Below, one piece after another: positions 26,032-34,475 of a stretch of 64,000 nucleotides of DNA. Position numbers and translations under genes: made by a program. Below the pieces are notes generated by a model. The model was not told the DNA's origin, searched no databases, and saw only the letters and a list, made by a program, of their open reading frames with translations. The DNA comes from Amycolatopsis sp. FDAARGOS 1241. GTDB taxonomy: Bacteria > Actinomycetota > Actinomycetes > Mycobacteriales > Pseudonocardiaceae. The stretch covers positions 7,840,001 through 7,904,000 of the forward strand of contig NZ_CP069526.1 in NCBI RefSeq assembly GCF_016889705.1. The letters run 5' to 3'. The first letter of the stretch is position 1. Each line of letters begins with the position of its first letter.

Positions 26032-27439
26032 CCTGCAGGGCGAGCCAGAGTTCGGCTCTCGCGCCCGGCGAGTCGAGGTCCTTGCCGAGGAGTTCGGCCG
26101 CTTTGGTCATGCGGTTGCGCAAGGTGTGGCGGTGGACGCCGAGCTGCGTGGCGGCGCGGTCCCAATGCCCGTGGTTCTCGAGCCAGCAGCGGAGGGACTC
26201 TTCGAGTTCCGCGCGGCCCAGCAGCGGGGCGAGCAGGTCTGCCGAGAATGCTTGGGCCGCAACGGGGTCGAGGAGGTTCAGGAGACCGCGGCCGGCGTGG
26301 TCGGCGTAGCGCAGGAGCGGGGTGCCCTGCGCGCGGGCGGCTTCGGCGGCTTGCCGGGCCTGGCGGAGCGCATCCGGGAACGCGGTGGCGTCGCCGATCC
26401 CGACGTGGCAGCCATCGACCGTGGCGGACAACACGCGTTCGGGGTCGTCGGTGACGGCGACGAGGAACTCGCCGGAGTGCGCGAAGAACACTTGCGCGGC
26501 AAGGGGTTCGAGGCGGTCGTACACGGTGTTGCGCGCGGCCGGTGAGCCCACGACGGCGAGCACTGTCCACGGTGGATCCGGCGCGCCCTGCGCGGTGCGC
26601 AGCACGTCGAGCGCCAGGGCTTGCTCACCTGCGGCCATCAGGTCCAGCAGGCCGGTGCGCAGGCGCGAGAGCGCGCTGCGGTGGGCGCGGTCCTGTTCCA
26701 GGGCCAGGGAAAGCAGGGAGACGGCCGTGTTCACGACGTGGCGGCCGGGTGCGTCGAGCGGCTCGCCGGTGCCGACGGCGAGCGCGCCGCGCGTGTGCAG
26801 GGTCTGGAGCACGACCTCCTGCTCCCCCAGCGTTACCACGCGGGTTCCGGCGCGCAGGGTCTTGACGTCGAGCTCCTCACCGTGGGCGCGGGCGGTGGCG
26901 GACGACGCCTCGCGCACGCGGCCGGCGGCGTCGAAGAGGACGACCCAGCCGTCGACGAGCCGGGCGAGCCGGCGGACCACCCCCGCGGCGCCGGAGCGGC
27001 CGACGGCGGTGCGGGTGAGTTCCTGCTGGGCGCGGCCGATGCGGACGGTGGCGGCGTACTCGTCGGCGGCCACGGCCCGGGAGACGGCGCGGGTGAGGGC
27101 GATGAAAGGCGTCCTGCGCGGGACCTCCAGCACCGGGAGGCCGACCTCGTCGGCGGTCTCGACCAGCGCTTCCGGGACGTGGTCGTGGCTCAGGCCGACG
27201 CCGAAGCCGAGACCGGCGGCGCCCGCGTCGACGAGCCGGCGGACGTAGGCGGCGGACGTCGCGTCGTCGAGCGCGAGGCCGGTCGTGAGCAATAGCTCGC
27301 CGCCTTCGAGGAAGGCCTGCGGGTCGGTGAGCTCGGTGGGGTGCACCCAGCCGATGGGGCGGTCGAGCCCGGACTCCCCCGCGACCACGGACAGGCCCAG
27401 GCCGGGCTGGGCCGCCAGCGCACGGAGGGTGAGTGCCAT
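26021..27439 (-). CDS. PucR-family transcriptional regulator (GabR-like)
   Basis: A 472-residue regulator with an N-terminal PucR domain (residues ~5-125, including GWVHPTELTDPQAFLEGGELLLTTG split over several strands), a central GGDEF-like CdaR region and a C-terminal helix-turn-helix (HWDRAATQLGVHRHTLRNRMTKA, near residues 430-455). PucR-type GabR activates gabTDP in Corynebacterium glutamicum, and this gene is divergent from gabT here, so it most likely senses GABA and activates the gabT pair. A TAGAGT box ends eight bases before ATG 27439, pointing to a near-leaderless, self-controlled transcript. Confidence 0.92.
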   Translation of the reverse strand: MALTLRALAAQPGLGLSVVAGESGLDRPIGWVHPTELTDPQAFLEGGELLLTTGLALDDATSAAYVRRLVDAGAAGLGFGVGLSHDHVPEALVETADEVGLPVLEVPRRTPFIALTRAVSRAVAADEYAATVRIGRAQQELTRTAVGRSGAAGVVRRLARLVDGWVVLFDAAGRVREASSATARAHGEELDVKTLRAGTRVVTLGEQEVVLQTLHTRGALAVGTGEPLDAPGRHVVNTAVSLLSLALEQDRAHRSALSRLRTGLLDLMAAGEQALALDVLRTAQGAPDPPWTVLAVVGSPAARNTVYDRLEPLAAQVFFAHSGEFLVAVTDDPERVLSATVDGCHVGIGDATAFPDALRQARQAAEAARAQGTPLLRYADHAGRGLLNLLDPVAAQAFSADLLAPLLGRAELEESLRCWLENHGHWDRAATQLGVHRHTLRNRMTKAAELLGKDLDSPGARAELWLALQVKS

Positions 27440-27441
27440 AG

Positions 27442-27469
27442 TGGCCAACTCTACGCGTCGAATTGGCCA
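27442..27469. promoter_or_regulatory. Inverted repeat in the pucR-gabT intergenic region
   Basis: Perfect arms TGGCCAA (27442-27448) and TTGGCCA (27463-27469) are 14 bases apart, centre to centre two helical turns. The minus-strand TAGAGT -10 of pucR (27448-27453) lies inside. This is the best candidate binding site for the PucR regulator, controlling itself and gabT. Confidence 0.6.
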
Positions 27470-27545
27470 TCTTGTCCAGCTGACTCCGCGGCCGGGCCGC
27501 CTCATCCTGGGAAGCGACCCGGCCCGTTTCCCAGGAGTTGAGCCC

Positions 27546-28901
27546 ATGACCACCACGCCCGCCGCCGAGCTCGTCGCGCCGGCACCCCGTCAGCGCCAGC
27601 TGCGCACCGAGATCCCCGGCCCGGCGTCGCGCGCGCTGCAGAAGCGGCGGACCGCCGCGGTCGCGGCGGGCGTGAGCTCCACGTTGCCCGTGTACGTGAC
27701 GTCGGCCAGCGGTGGGCTGCTCGCCGACGCCGACGGCAACGTGCTCATCGACTTCGGCTCCGGCATCGCCGTGACGAACGTGGGGCACTCCGCGCCGGAG
27801 GTCGTCGACCGGGTGCGCAAGCAGGCGTGCTGGTTCACGCACACGTGTTTCATGGTCACCCCGTACGAGGGCTACGTGGAGGTCTGCGAGGCGCTGGCCG
27901 AGCTGACGCCGGGTGACCACGCGAAGAAGTCGGTGCTGTTCAACTCGGGTGCCGAGGCCGTGGAGAACGCGGTGAAGATCGCGCGCGCGGCGACCGGGCG
28001 CCAGGCCGTGGTGGTGTTCGACCACGCCTACCACGGGCGGACGAACCTGACGATGGCGTTGACCGCGAAGTCGGTGCCCTACAAGCACGGGTTCGGTCCC
28101 TTCGCTCCCGAGGTCTACCGCGTGCCGGGCTCGTACCCGTACCGCGACGGGCTTTCGGGCGCGGCGGCGGCGCGGATCGCGATCGACCGGATCGAGAAGC
28201 AGATCGGCGGCGACCAGGTGGCGGCAGTCGTGATCGAGCCGATCCAGGGTGAGGGCGGGTTCATCGAGCCGGCGCCCGGGTTCCTGCCGGCCCTTTCGGC
28301 GTGGTGCCGCGACAACGGCGTGGTGTTCGTGGCCGACGAGGTGCAGACCGGCTTCTGCCGCACCGGCGACTGGTTCGCGTCCTCGAACGAAGGTGTGGTG
28401 CCGGATCTCATCGCGACGGCCAAGGGCATCGCGGCCGGGCTGCCACTCTCGGCCGTGACCGGGCGCGCGGAGCTGCTCGACGCCGTCGGCCCCGGTGGGC
28501 TGGGCGGCACGTATGGCGGCAACCCCGTCGCGTGCGCCGCGGCCTTGGGTTCGATCGAGACGATGCGCGCTTCGGACCTGCCGTCTTCTGCGAGGCGTGT
28601 GCAGGACGTTGTGCTGCCGCGGCTGCGGGCGCTGGCCGAGGAGACGGGCGTGATCGGCGACGTCCGCGGGCGCGGCGCGATGCTGGCCGCGGAGTTCGTG
28701 AAGCCGGGCACCGACGAGCCCGACGCCGGCCTGACCAAACGCGTCGCAGCGGCGTGCCACGCGCTCGGCGTCGTGGTCCTGACCTGCGGCACCTACGGCA
28801 ACGTCATCCGGTTGCTGCCGCCGCTGTCCCTGTCCAACGAGCTGCTCGACGAGGGTCTGTCCGTGCTCGAGCACGCGGTTCGCACGGAGGTGCGCAAGTG
28901 A
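27546..28901 (+). CDS. gabT: 4-aminobutyrate aminotransferase
   Basis: A 451-residue class III PLP-dependent aminotransferase converting GABA and 2-oxoglutarate to succinate semialdehyde and glutamate. Landmarks are the cofactor phosphate-binding LFNSGAEAVENAVKIAR, DHAYHGRTNLTMALT, IEPIQGEGGF, FVADEVQTGFCRTG and the Schiff-base lysine K293 in TAKGIAAGLPLSAV. ATG at 27546 follows AGGAG at nine bases. The stop overlaps the start of the following aldehyde dehydrogenase by four bases (GTGA), so both are translated from one mRNA. Upstream it faces the PucR regulator. Confidence 0.95.
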   Translation: MTTTPAAELVAPAPRQRQLRTEIPGPASRALQKRRTAAVAAGVSSTLPVYVTSASGGLLADADGNVLIDFGSGIAVTNVGHSAPEVVDRVRKQACWFTHTCFMVTPYEGYVEVCEALAELTPGDHAKKSVLFNSGAEAVENAVKIARAATGRQAVVVFDHAYHGRTNLTMALTAKSVPYKHGFGPFAPEVYRVPGSYPYRDGLSGAAAARIAIDRIEKQIGGDQVAAVVIEPIQGEGGFIEPAPGFLPALSAWCRDNGVVFVADEVQTGFCRTGDWFASSNEGVVPDLIATAKGIAAGLPLSAVTGRAELLDAVGPGGLGGTYGGNPVACAAALGSIETMRASDLPSSARRVQDVVLPRLRALAEETGVIGDVRGRGAMLAAEFVKPGTDEPDAGLTKRVAAACHALGVVVLTCGTYGNVIRLLPPLSLSNELLDEGLSVLEHAVRTEVRK

Positions 28902-30325
28902 GTGTTCCGTTCTGGGTCGCCGGCAAGCCGGTGATCACCGGTACGACGGCGGCCGTCCGCCACTCCTACGACGGCAGTGAAGCCGGTTCCCACCACGTAC
29001 CGTCCGCTTCGGACATCGAGGCGGCGGTGCAGGCCGCGGCGGCCGTCGCGGACGAGTTCGCCACGACGCCCGCGCACGTGCGGGCCGGGGCGCTGGACCA
29101 CGTGTCTTCTTCGTTGAGCCGACGAGCCGACGAGATCGCGCGGCTGATCACGGCCGAGTCGGGCAAGCCGCTGAAGTGGTCGCGCGGCGAGGTGGGGCGC
29201 GCGGTGTCGACGTTCCGCTGGGCGGCCGAGGAAGCGCGCCGGTTCTCCGGCGAATTGCAGCGCCTCGACACCGACCCGGGTGGCACCGGGCGCCTGGCTT
29301 TGGTGCGGCGCGTGCCGCGCGGGCCGGTGCTCGGGATCACGCCGTTCAACTTCCCGCTGAACCTGGTGGCGCACAAGGTCGCACCGGCCATCGCGGTGGG
29401 CGCACCGATCGTGCTGAAGCCTGCCCCCGCGACGCCGCTGACTTCGTTGCTGCTGGGCGAAATCCTGGCGGAGACGGCGTTGCCGGCGGGCAGCTGGTCG
29501 ATCCTGCCGCTGGGCAACTCCGAGACGGCCGAACTGGTGAAGGACCCGCGGCTGCCGGTCGTGTCGTTCACGGGTTCGGTACCCGTCGGCTGGGCGATCC
29601 GCGACAGCGTGCCGCGCAAGCACGTTTCCCTGGAACTGGGCGGGAACGGCGCCGTGCTGGTCTGTCCGGATTGGACCGACCTGGAGTTCGCGGCACAGCG
29701 GATCGCGACGTTTTCCATGTACCAGGCAGGGCAGTCGTGCATCTCGGTGCAGCGGGTGTACGTGCACACGGACGTGTATGACGAGCTGGAGTCGCGCGTG
29801 CTCACGCAGGTGGCGGCTCTGCGTACCGGCGACCCCGCTTCGGACGGCGTCGATGTGGGCCCGCTGATCAACGAAGCCGCGGCGACGCGGGTCTCGTCGT
29901 GGGTGTCCTCCGCGGTGTCCGCCGGCGGGCGCCTGCTCACCGGCGGCGGCCGCTCGGGCGCGACGGTGGAGCCGACCGTGCTCGCCGACGTGCCCGAGGA
30001 CGCTTCGGTGATGGCGGAGGAGGTGTTCGGCCCGGTGGTGTCGCTGGTCCGGGTGTCCTCTGTGGACGAGGGTGTCGAGCGGATCAACGCTTCGCGCTTC
30101 GGCCTTCAGGCGGGCGTCTTCACGCGTGACCTGCCTACCGCGTTCGACGTTTCCGCTCGCCTGAAGGTCGGCGGCGTCCTGATCGGCGACGTCCCCAGCT
30201 TCCGCGCCGACCAGATGCCCTACGGCGGCGTGAAGGACTCGGGCGCCGGCCGCGAAGGCCCGGCTGCCGCGATGGCCGACTTCACCGAAGAACGCGTGAC
30301 GGTGCTGACCGGCCTGACCCTGTAG
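28898..30325 (+). CDS. Aldehyde dehydrogenase, probable succinate-semialdehyde dehydrogenase
   Basis: A 475-residue aldehyde dehydrogenase with the cofactor segment ITPFNFPLNLVAHKVAPAIAVG, the glutamate in SLELGGNGAVL and the catalytic cysteine in YQAGQSCISVQRV. The sequence belongs to a branch (QSCISVQR) that also includes phosphonoacetaldehyde and lactaldehyde-type enzymes, so the substrate is assigned from the gabT coupling: succinate semialdehyde to succinate. GTG at 28898 overlaps the gabT stop and has GGAGG seven bases upstream inside gabT. It ends the GABA operon and is convergent with the SUKH-like gene. Confidence 0.9.
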   Translation: MSVPFWVAGKPVITGTTAAVRHSYDGSEAGSHHVPSASDIEAAVQAAAAVADEFATTPAHVRAGALDHVSSSLSRRADEIARLITAESGKPLKWSRGEVGRAVSTFRWAAEEARRFSGELQRLDTDPGGTGRLALVRRVPRGPVLGITPFNFPLNLVAHKVAPAIAVGAPIVLKPAPATPLTSLLLGEILAETALPAGSWSILPLGNSETAELVKDPRLPVVSFTGSVPVGWAIRDSVPRKHVSLELGGNGAVLVCPDWTDLEFAAQRIATFSMYQAGQSCISVQRVYVHTDVYDELESRVLTQVAALRTGDPASDGVDVGPLINEAAATRVSSWVSSAVSAGGRLLTGGGRSGATVEPTVLADVPEDASVMAEEVFGPVVSLVRVSSVDEGVERINASRFGLQAGVFTRDLPTAFDVSARLKVGGVLIGDVPSFRADQMPYGGVKDSGAGREGPAAAMADFTEERVTVLTGLTL

Positions 30326-30374
30326 AACCGCCGGACGTCGACGGGCCGCCCAGCCCCTGGGCGGCCCGCGACCC

Positions 30375-30953
30375 TCACAAGTACCGGTCCCAGAACGCCA
30401 GCGGCGCCGGTTCCCACCCGTCCGGAAACGTCAAGTCCCCCCCACCGAACTCGTTCGCGATGTAGGACGGCAGGTCGGCGCCGTAGTAGATGATGTCGAA
30501 GCCGTACATCGAGAGGACCGGGTTGCCGGAGGAGCCGGGCCTGCCGGGAACGTAGCGGTGGGCATAGATCGGCACGATCTGCTCGGCACCGGCCAGGAAC
30601 GTCTCGAACACCGCGACCGCGGAGTCCCCGGAGGGTGGGCGTGGGCCCCACGCGTCCTCCCAGTGGCCGGTGCGGATGGCGTTCGTCAGGAGGTCCGTTT
30701 CGAACGTGATGAGGTGGTGCACGTCGTCCCGGGGGCCGGCACGCCAGTCAGGCCAGCGGGCGCGGTCGGAGCCCGGCGGGTCGACCGGGAGACCCGCGGC
30801 GAGGAACGCGCGGTGGTCGTCGGTGAACGAGATGCCGTGCTCCGCTTCGACGCGGGCGAATTCGGCGTCGGTGAGGCCGGGTTCGATCGGGCAGCAGTCC
30901 AGGGCGGCGAGCAGGCGCGCGGCGGTCACACCCAGCGCTTCGGCGTCGGTCAC
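30375..30953 (-). CDS. SUKH/SMI1-KNR4-like protein
   Basis: A 192-residue soluble protein. The early segment GLTDAEFARVEAEHGISFTDDHRAFLAAGLPV matches the first helices of the SMI1/KNR4 (SUKH) fold, followed by an acidic Trp-rich middle (WPDWRAG, HWEDAWGPRP) and a beta-rich end (NPVLSMYGFDIIYYG). SUKH proteins are often immunity proteins against toxins, but no toxin is encoded nearby, so a housekeeping binding role is as likely. GTG at 30953 overlaps the stop of the metal-receptor gene by four bases, so it is the third gene of the RNB operon. Confidence 0.65.
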   Translation of the reverse strand: MTDAEALGVTAARLLAALDCCPIEPGLTDAEFARVEAEHGISFTDDHRAFLAAGLPVDPPGSDRARWPDWRAGPRDDVHHLITFETDLLTNAIRTGHWEDAWGPRPPSGDSAVAVFETFLAGAEQIVPIYAHRYVPGRPGSSGNPVLSMYGFDIIYYGADLPSYIANEFGGGDLTFPDGWEPAPLAFWDRYL

Positions 30954-31723
30954 GAGAGCTCCCCCACCGCGCGGGTCAGCGCCGAGTGCGCGTCGACCAG
31001 CGACGGGCCGTACCAGGTCAGGTGGCGGCCCGACACCAGGAGCGGCCGGAAGTCCGGGAAGAAGCCCGGGCCGTCGTCCACGGTGAACTCGTACGGTTCG
31101 TCCGGCAGGACCACCAGGTCCGCGTCCATGGCGAGCAACTCCGCCAGCGCGGGCCGCGGATACCGGTCATCCGCCGACTCGTAGACGTTCGCCACCCCGA
31201 CCCGGCGCAGGACGTCGCCCGCGAACGTGTCGCGGCCCAGCACGATCCACGGCTTCCGCCACACCGGCACGACGGCCCGGAACCGCACCGGCGCGACCTC
31301 GCGCCACAGCTCCTCGGCCTCGACCAGCCACGCGGGCTCGGCGATGTCGTACACCTGCGTCAGCAACCGCCGCAACGAGCCCAGCGCGGCGGGCACCGAA
31401 GCGGCGGCCGCCATGACGAACACCGGGATTCCGTTGGCGCGCAGGCGTTGCACGTCCTCCGGCCGGTTCTCCTCGGAGTTCGCCAGCACGACATCGGGCG
31501 CCAGCTCCAGCACCCGGTCGATCTTCGGGTACTTGGAACCGCCGACGCGCGGAACGGCCAAAGAAGACGGATGCGTGCAGTAGTCCGTCGCGCCGACCAG
31601 CCGGCCGGGCGCGCTGACCTCGACAGCCTCCGTCAGCGACGGGACCAGCGACACCACCCGCGCCGGCGGCCCGGCGACCGGGACCGGCTCACCGAGGTCG
31701 TCGACCAGGTCCGTGCTCCTCAT
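30950..31723 (-). CDS. Cytoplasmic helical-backbone metal-receptor (BtuF-like) protein
   Basis: A 257-residue protein of the class III periplasmic binding fold: VVSLVPSLTEAV, LVGATDYCTHP, VGGSKYPKIDRVLELAPDVVLANSEENRPEDVQRL (seen as successive strands and helices), a long backbone helix, then FAGDVLRRVGVANVY and ADLVVLPDEPYEF. Relatives bind cobalamin, haem or iron chelates for ABC import. This one has no signal peptide or lipobox and no importer genes beside it, so it presumably binds a ligand in the cytoplasm; the ligand is unknown. ATG at 31723 overlaps the RNB gene's stop (ATGA), indicating coupling. Confidence 0.85.
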   Translation of the reverse strand: MRSTDLVDDLGEPVPVAGPPARVVSLVPSLTEAVEVSAPGRLVGATDYCTHPSSLAVPRVGGSKYPKIDRVLELAPDVVLANSEENRPEDVQRLRANGIPVFVMAAAASVPAALGSLRRLLTQVYDIAEPAWLVEAEELWREVAPVRFRAVVPVWRKPWIVLGRDTFAGDVLRRVGVANVYESADDRYPRPALAELLAMDADLVVLPDEPYEFTVDDGPGFFPDFRPLLVSGRHLTWYGPSLVDAHSALTRAVGELS

Positions 31724-33132
31724 ACGCGTTCGAACGACACCTTCCGCTTGTCGACGTCGACCGCCGTGAGCCGGACGCCGATCCGTTCGCCCTCGGGGAA
31801 CTTCTCGCCCGAGCACTTGGCCATCACGGGCGGGTCCTCGACGAGGATCTCGGCCCGCGTCTCCTCCGCGCGCAGCACCACGGCCGTGAACTCGCGCCCG
31901 ACGCGCTCCGCCAGCACCCACGCCTCCACCTGGTCGATGCAGGCCCGTTCGACGCGCGCGGCGAGACTGTCCGAAGCGGACATCTGCGGCGGCACCTCGG
32001 TCAGCGCCTCCCGGACCCACGACGGCACTTCGCGCCCGGCGGTCACGGCGAGGCACACCTCCGTGCCGAACCGGTCGACCAGCCGCCGGATCGGCGCCGT
32101 GACGTGCGCGTACGCGCCGCCGATGCCCGCGTGCGTGGTGAGGCTGGGCAGGGAGCCGTCGAATGACGTGTAGCCGGCGCCGCGCAGGAGGCGCGTGGTA
32201 TCGGCGAAGATGGCCATGGACGAGGGCTGACCGGGGTCCAAAGAGGACAGGAACTCGGACATACCGACCCCGGCCGGCCACGCCACGTGCACCACGGATG
32301 CGGACCGGCGCAGCCACTCCACGGCCTCCGGATCGGGCGGTGGCAGCGTCCGCAGCACGCCGACGCGGGCTTCGAGCATGATCTGCGCCGCTGCCATGCC
32401 CGTGAGCAGGGAGATCTCGGCGTTCCAGGCATCGACGACCGTGCGCGGGCGACGGGCCAGCGCCCAGCCGCCGTCGGGGTCGCCGCTGATCTCCTGTTCC
32501 GGCAACTGCAGCTCGACGGCCCCGCGCTGCACGGCCAGCTCGCGCCGCAGCCGGCCCAGCTCGGGCAGTGCGGCGACGGACGGGTGCGGTTTGCCGGCGT
32601 CGAGCGAGGCCTGCACGCCCTCGTAGTCGAGCTGTTCGGTGGATCGCACGAGCGCGCGGCGCACGCGGGTGGCGGTGAGCTCGCCGGACGAGTCGACGTC
32701 GATGGTCCAGAGCACGGCCGGGCGCGTCTCGCCGGGCAACAGGCTGGCGGCGCCTTCGGACAGGACGGTCGGGTGGAGCGGGACGTTGCCGTCGGGCAGG
32801 TAGAGCGTCTGACCGCGGCGGCGGGCCTCGTGGTCGAGCGCGCCGCCCGGCGGGACGAACGCCGCGAGGTCGGCGATAGCGTAGTGCACGCGGAAGCCGC
32901 GCGCCGTGCGTTCGACGACCATCGCCTGGTCGAGATCCTTGGCGCCGGGCGGGTCGATCGTCACGAACGGCAGGCCGGTGGCGTCTTCCCGGCCTTCGGC
33001 GCGCGGGCCGAGCACCGCGGCCTCGGCCTCGGCCAGCACCTCGGGACCGAACGAATCCGGCAGCGAGAACTCCGTCCGGAGCCGACGGAAGTCCCCTCCG
33101 GACGCGGGTGTCCTGATCACGAGTGGCACCAC
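31720..33132 (-). CDS. RNB-domain ribonuclease
   Basis: A 470-residue exoribonuclease of the RNase II/R family. The catalytic core has the metal-binding aspartates in TIDPPGAKDLDQAM (Asp60, Asp66, Asp68), the YAIADLAAFV and LYLPDGNVPLHP strands, HAGIGGAYAHVTAPIRRLVD with the conserved arginine pair, and a short C-terminal beta domain. It lacks the large N-terminal cold-shock domains of RNase R and is the compact actinobacterial form. The start is GTG at 33132 (or the next codon). TAGTGT lies 3-4 bases upstream of the GTG pair, so the transcript is probably leaderless. It heads a three-gene, translationally coupled operon facing the Zur-box ATPase gene. Confidence 0.9.
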   Translation of the reverse strand: MVPLVIRTPASGGDFRRLRTEFSLPDSFGPEVLAEAEAAVLGPRAEGREDATGLPFVTIDPPGAKDLDQAMVVERTARGFRVHYAIADLAAFVPPGGALDHEARRRGQTLYLPDGNVPLHPTVLSEGAASLLPGETRPAVLWTIDVDSSGELTATRVRRALVRSTEQLDYEGVQASLDAGKPHPSVAALPELGRLRRELAVQRGAVELQLPEQEISGDPDGGWALARRPRTVVDAWNAEISLLTGMAAAQIMLEARVGVLRTLPPPDPEAVEWLRRSASVVHVAWPAGVGMSEFLSSLDPGQPSSMAIFADTTRLLRGAGYTSFDGSLPSLTTHAGIGGAYAHVTAPIRRLVDRFGTEVCLAVTAGREVPSWVREALTEVPPQMSASDSLAARVERACIDQVEAWVLAERVGREFTAVVLRAEETRAEILVEDPPVMAKCSGEKFPEGERIGVRLTAVDVDKRKVSFERV

Positions 33133-33208
33133 ACAACACTATCCCCCGCCCGGTCCCCGATCGCCCGTTCGGGCGCGAGCCGCGCGGGTGTACGTTGAGC
33201 AGTGCTGT

Positions 33209-33227
33209 AATGAAAACCATCTTCATT
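33209..33227. promoter_or_regulatory. Near-consensus Zur box
   Basis: The sequence AATGAAAACCATCTTCATT (33209-33227) is a 19-bp imperfect palindrome with perfect outer arms. Its core TGAAAACCATCTTCA differs at two positions from the actinobacterial Zur consensus TGAAAATCATTTTCA. It lies 19 bases upstream of the ATPase start and 77 bases upstream of the RNB gene, where a repressor would block transcription. Confidence 0.7.
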
Positions 33228-33245
33228 TTGTGAAAGGGTTTCGCC

Positions 33246-34208
33246 GTGAAGATCGCGTTCGTCGGCAAGGGCGGCAGCGGGAAGACCACGCTCTCGTCGC
33301 TGTTCGTCTCGTACCTGGCCGACGCCGGCAAACCGGTGCTGGCGATCGACGCCGACATCAACCAGCACCTCGCCGTCGCCCTCGGCGCGACCGAGGAGGA
33401 GGCGCTCGCGTGGCCCACGCTGGGTGACCACATGGCGCTCATCAAGGACTACCTGCGCGGCGACAACCCGCGGATCCCCGACGCGGCCGCGATGATCAAG
33501 ACCACGCCGCCCGGCCGCGGGTCACGCCTGGTCACGCCGTTCGAGGACAACCCGATCACGGACGCGTGCTTCCGCTCACTGGGCGGCGTGCGGCTCGGCG
33601 TGACGGGCCGGTTCGACGAGGACGACCTCGGCGTGGCCTGCTACCACTCCAAGGTCGGAGCGGCGGAACTGCTGCTGAACCACCTGGTCGACGGCCCGGG
33701 CGAGTACGTCGTGATGGACATGACCGCCGGCGCCGACGCCTTCGCGTCCGGCCTGTTCACCCGCTTCGACGTGACTTTTCTGGTGTGCGAGCCGACGCTG
33801 CGCAGCGTCGGCGTGTACCGCCAGTACGCGGACCACGCACGCGACTTCGGTGTGCACCTCGCGGCGGTCGGCAACAAGGTGACCGACGCCGACGACGTTG
33901 CCTTCCTGCAGGCCGAGCTCGGCCCGGCGCTGCTCGGGTGGCTCTCCTCGTCGCGCCACGTCCGCGCCGCCGAGCGCGGCTCGTGGCGCCCGATCGGGGA
34001 ACTGGAGCCGCGCAACCTCTCCACGCTGGCCTCCATGCTCTCGACGGTGGACGACACAACGCGCGACTGGGCCCGGTACCAGCAACAGGGCGTCGAGTTC
34101 CACCTGCGCAACGCGCGGGCGTGGGGCAACGGCCGCACCGGCGCCGACCTGGAAAGCCAGGTCGACCCGCAGTTCATCCTGGGGCCGGGGGTTCCGACGG
34201 CTTTGTGA
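33246..34208 (+). CDS. CooC/MinD-type P-loop ATPase
   Basis: A 320-residue ATPase of the deviant-Walker-A (SIMIBI) class: MKIAFVGKGGSGKTTLSS at the N-terminus (residues 7-15), the signature aspartate in AIDADINQHLAVALG, a switch-like VVMDMTAGADAFASG, and NKVTDADD as the guanine/adenine-specificity-like segment. Related proteins are CooC-type metallocentre maturation ATPases and MinD/ParA regulators. The Zur box in front suggests zinc-controlled expression and hence a role in metal supply or in replacing a zinc protein (inference). GTG at 33246 follows GAAAGGG. A perfect hairpin 130 bp after the stop may end the transcript. Confidence 0.85.
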   Translation: MKIAFVGKGGSGKTTLSSLFVSYLADAGKPVLAIDADINQHLAVALGATEEEALAWPTLGDHMALIKDYLRGDNPRIPDAAAMIKTTPPGRGSRLVTPFEDNPITDACFRSLGGVRLGVTGRFDEDDLGVACYHSKVGAAELLLNHLVDGPGEYVVMDMTAGADAFASGLFTRFDVTFLVCEPTLRSVGVYRQYADHARDFGVHLAAVGNKVTDADDVAFLQAELGPALLGWLSSSRHVRAAERGSWRPIGELEPRNLSTLASMLSTVDDTTRDWARYQQQGVEFHLRNARAWGNGRTGADLESQVDPQFILGPGVPTAL

Positions 34209-34338
34209 CGGCGGCGAGCGGTCCGTTCGTGCTCGCGGCCCACAAGCTTCGGGGCGGGGCGTCATCGCGGCGATATGCGGCCGGGTTGGTTGCGGCTCCG
34301 CCGGCTCGCCTGGCGTTGAGTGCTGGGCGGAATGGGTT

Positions 34339-34368
34339 ACGCGTGGCGCCGGGCTCGGCGCCACGCGT
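34339..34368. terminator. Perfect 12-bp hairpin
   Basis: ACGCGTGGCGCC (34339-34350) and GGCGCCACGCGT (34357-34368) form a perfect stem with the loop GGGCTC. There is no T tract, as is common for actinobacterial terminators, and it lies downstream of the ATPase gene. Confidence 0.6.
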
Positions 34369-34475
34369 GACCGTGGCCCTACAACCAGCTCACCCGGGGT
34401 GAACGGGACCGCGGATTGACGCGGACTCACGCCGAGACGAGCTCGGCCGGCGCCGCGTATCCCTCGCAACGAAAC

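Noticed and set aside
30375..30953. Immunity gene of a toxin system
   Set aside because: The SUKH-like fold would allow it, but no toxin, polymorphic repeat or secretion-linked effector gene is adjacent.
30950..33445. 831-codon fusion of nuclease and metal-receptor protein
   Set aside because: The part upstream of 31723 is out of frame with the RNB protein and lacks any domain; the two genes overlap by four bases instead.
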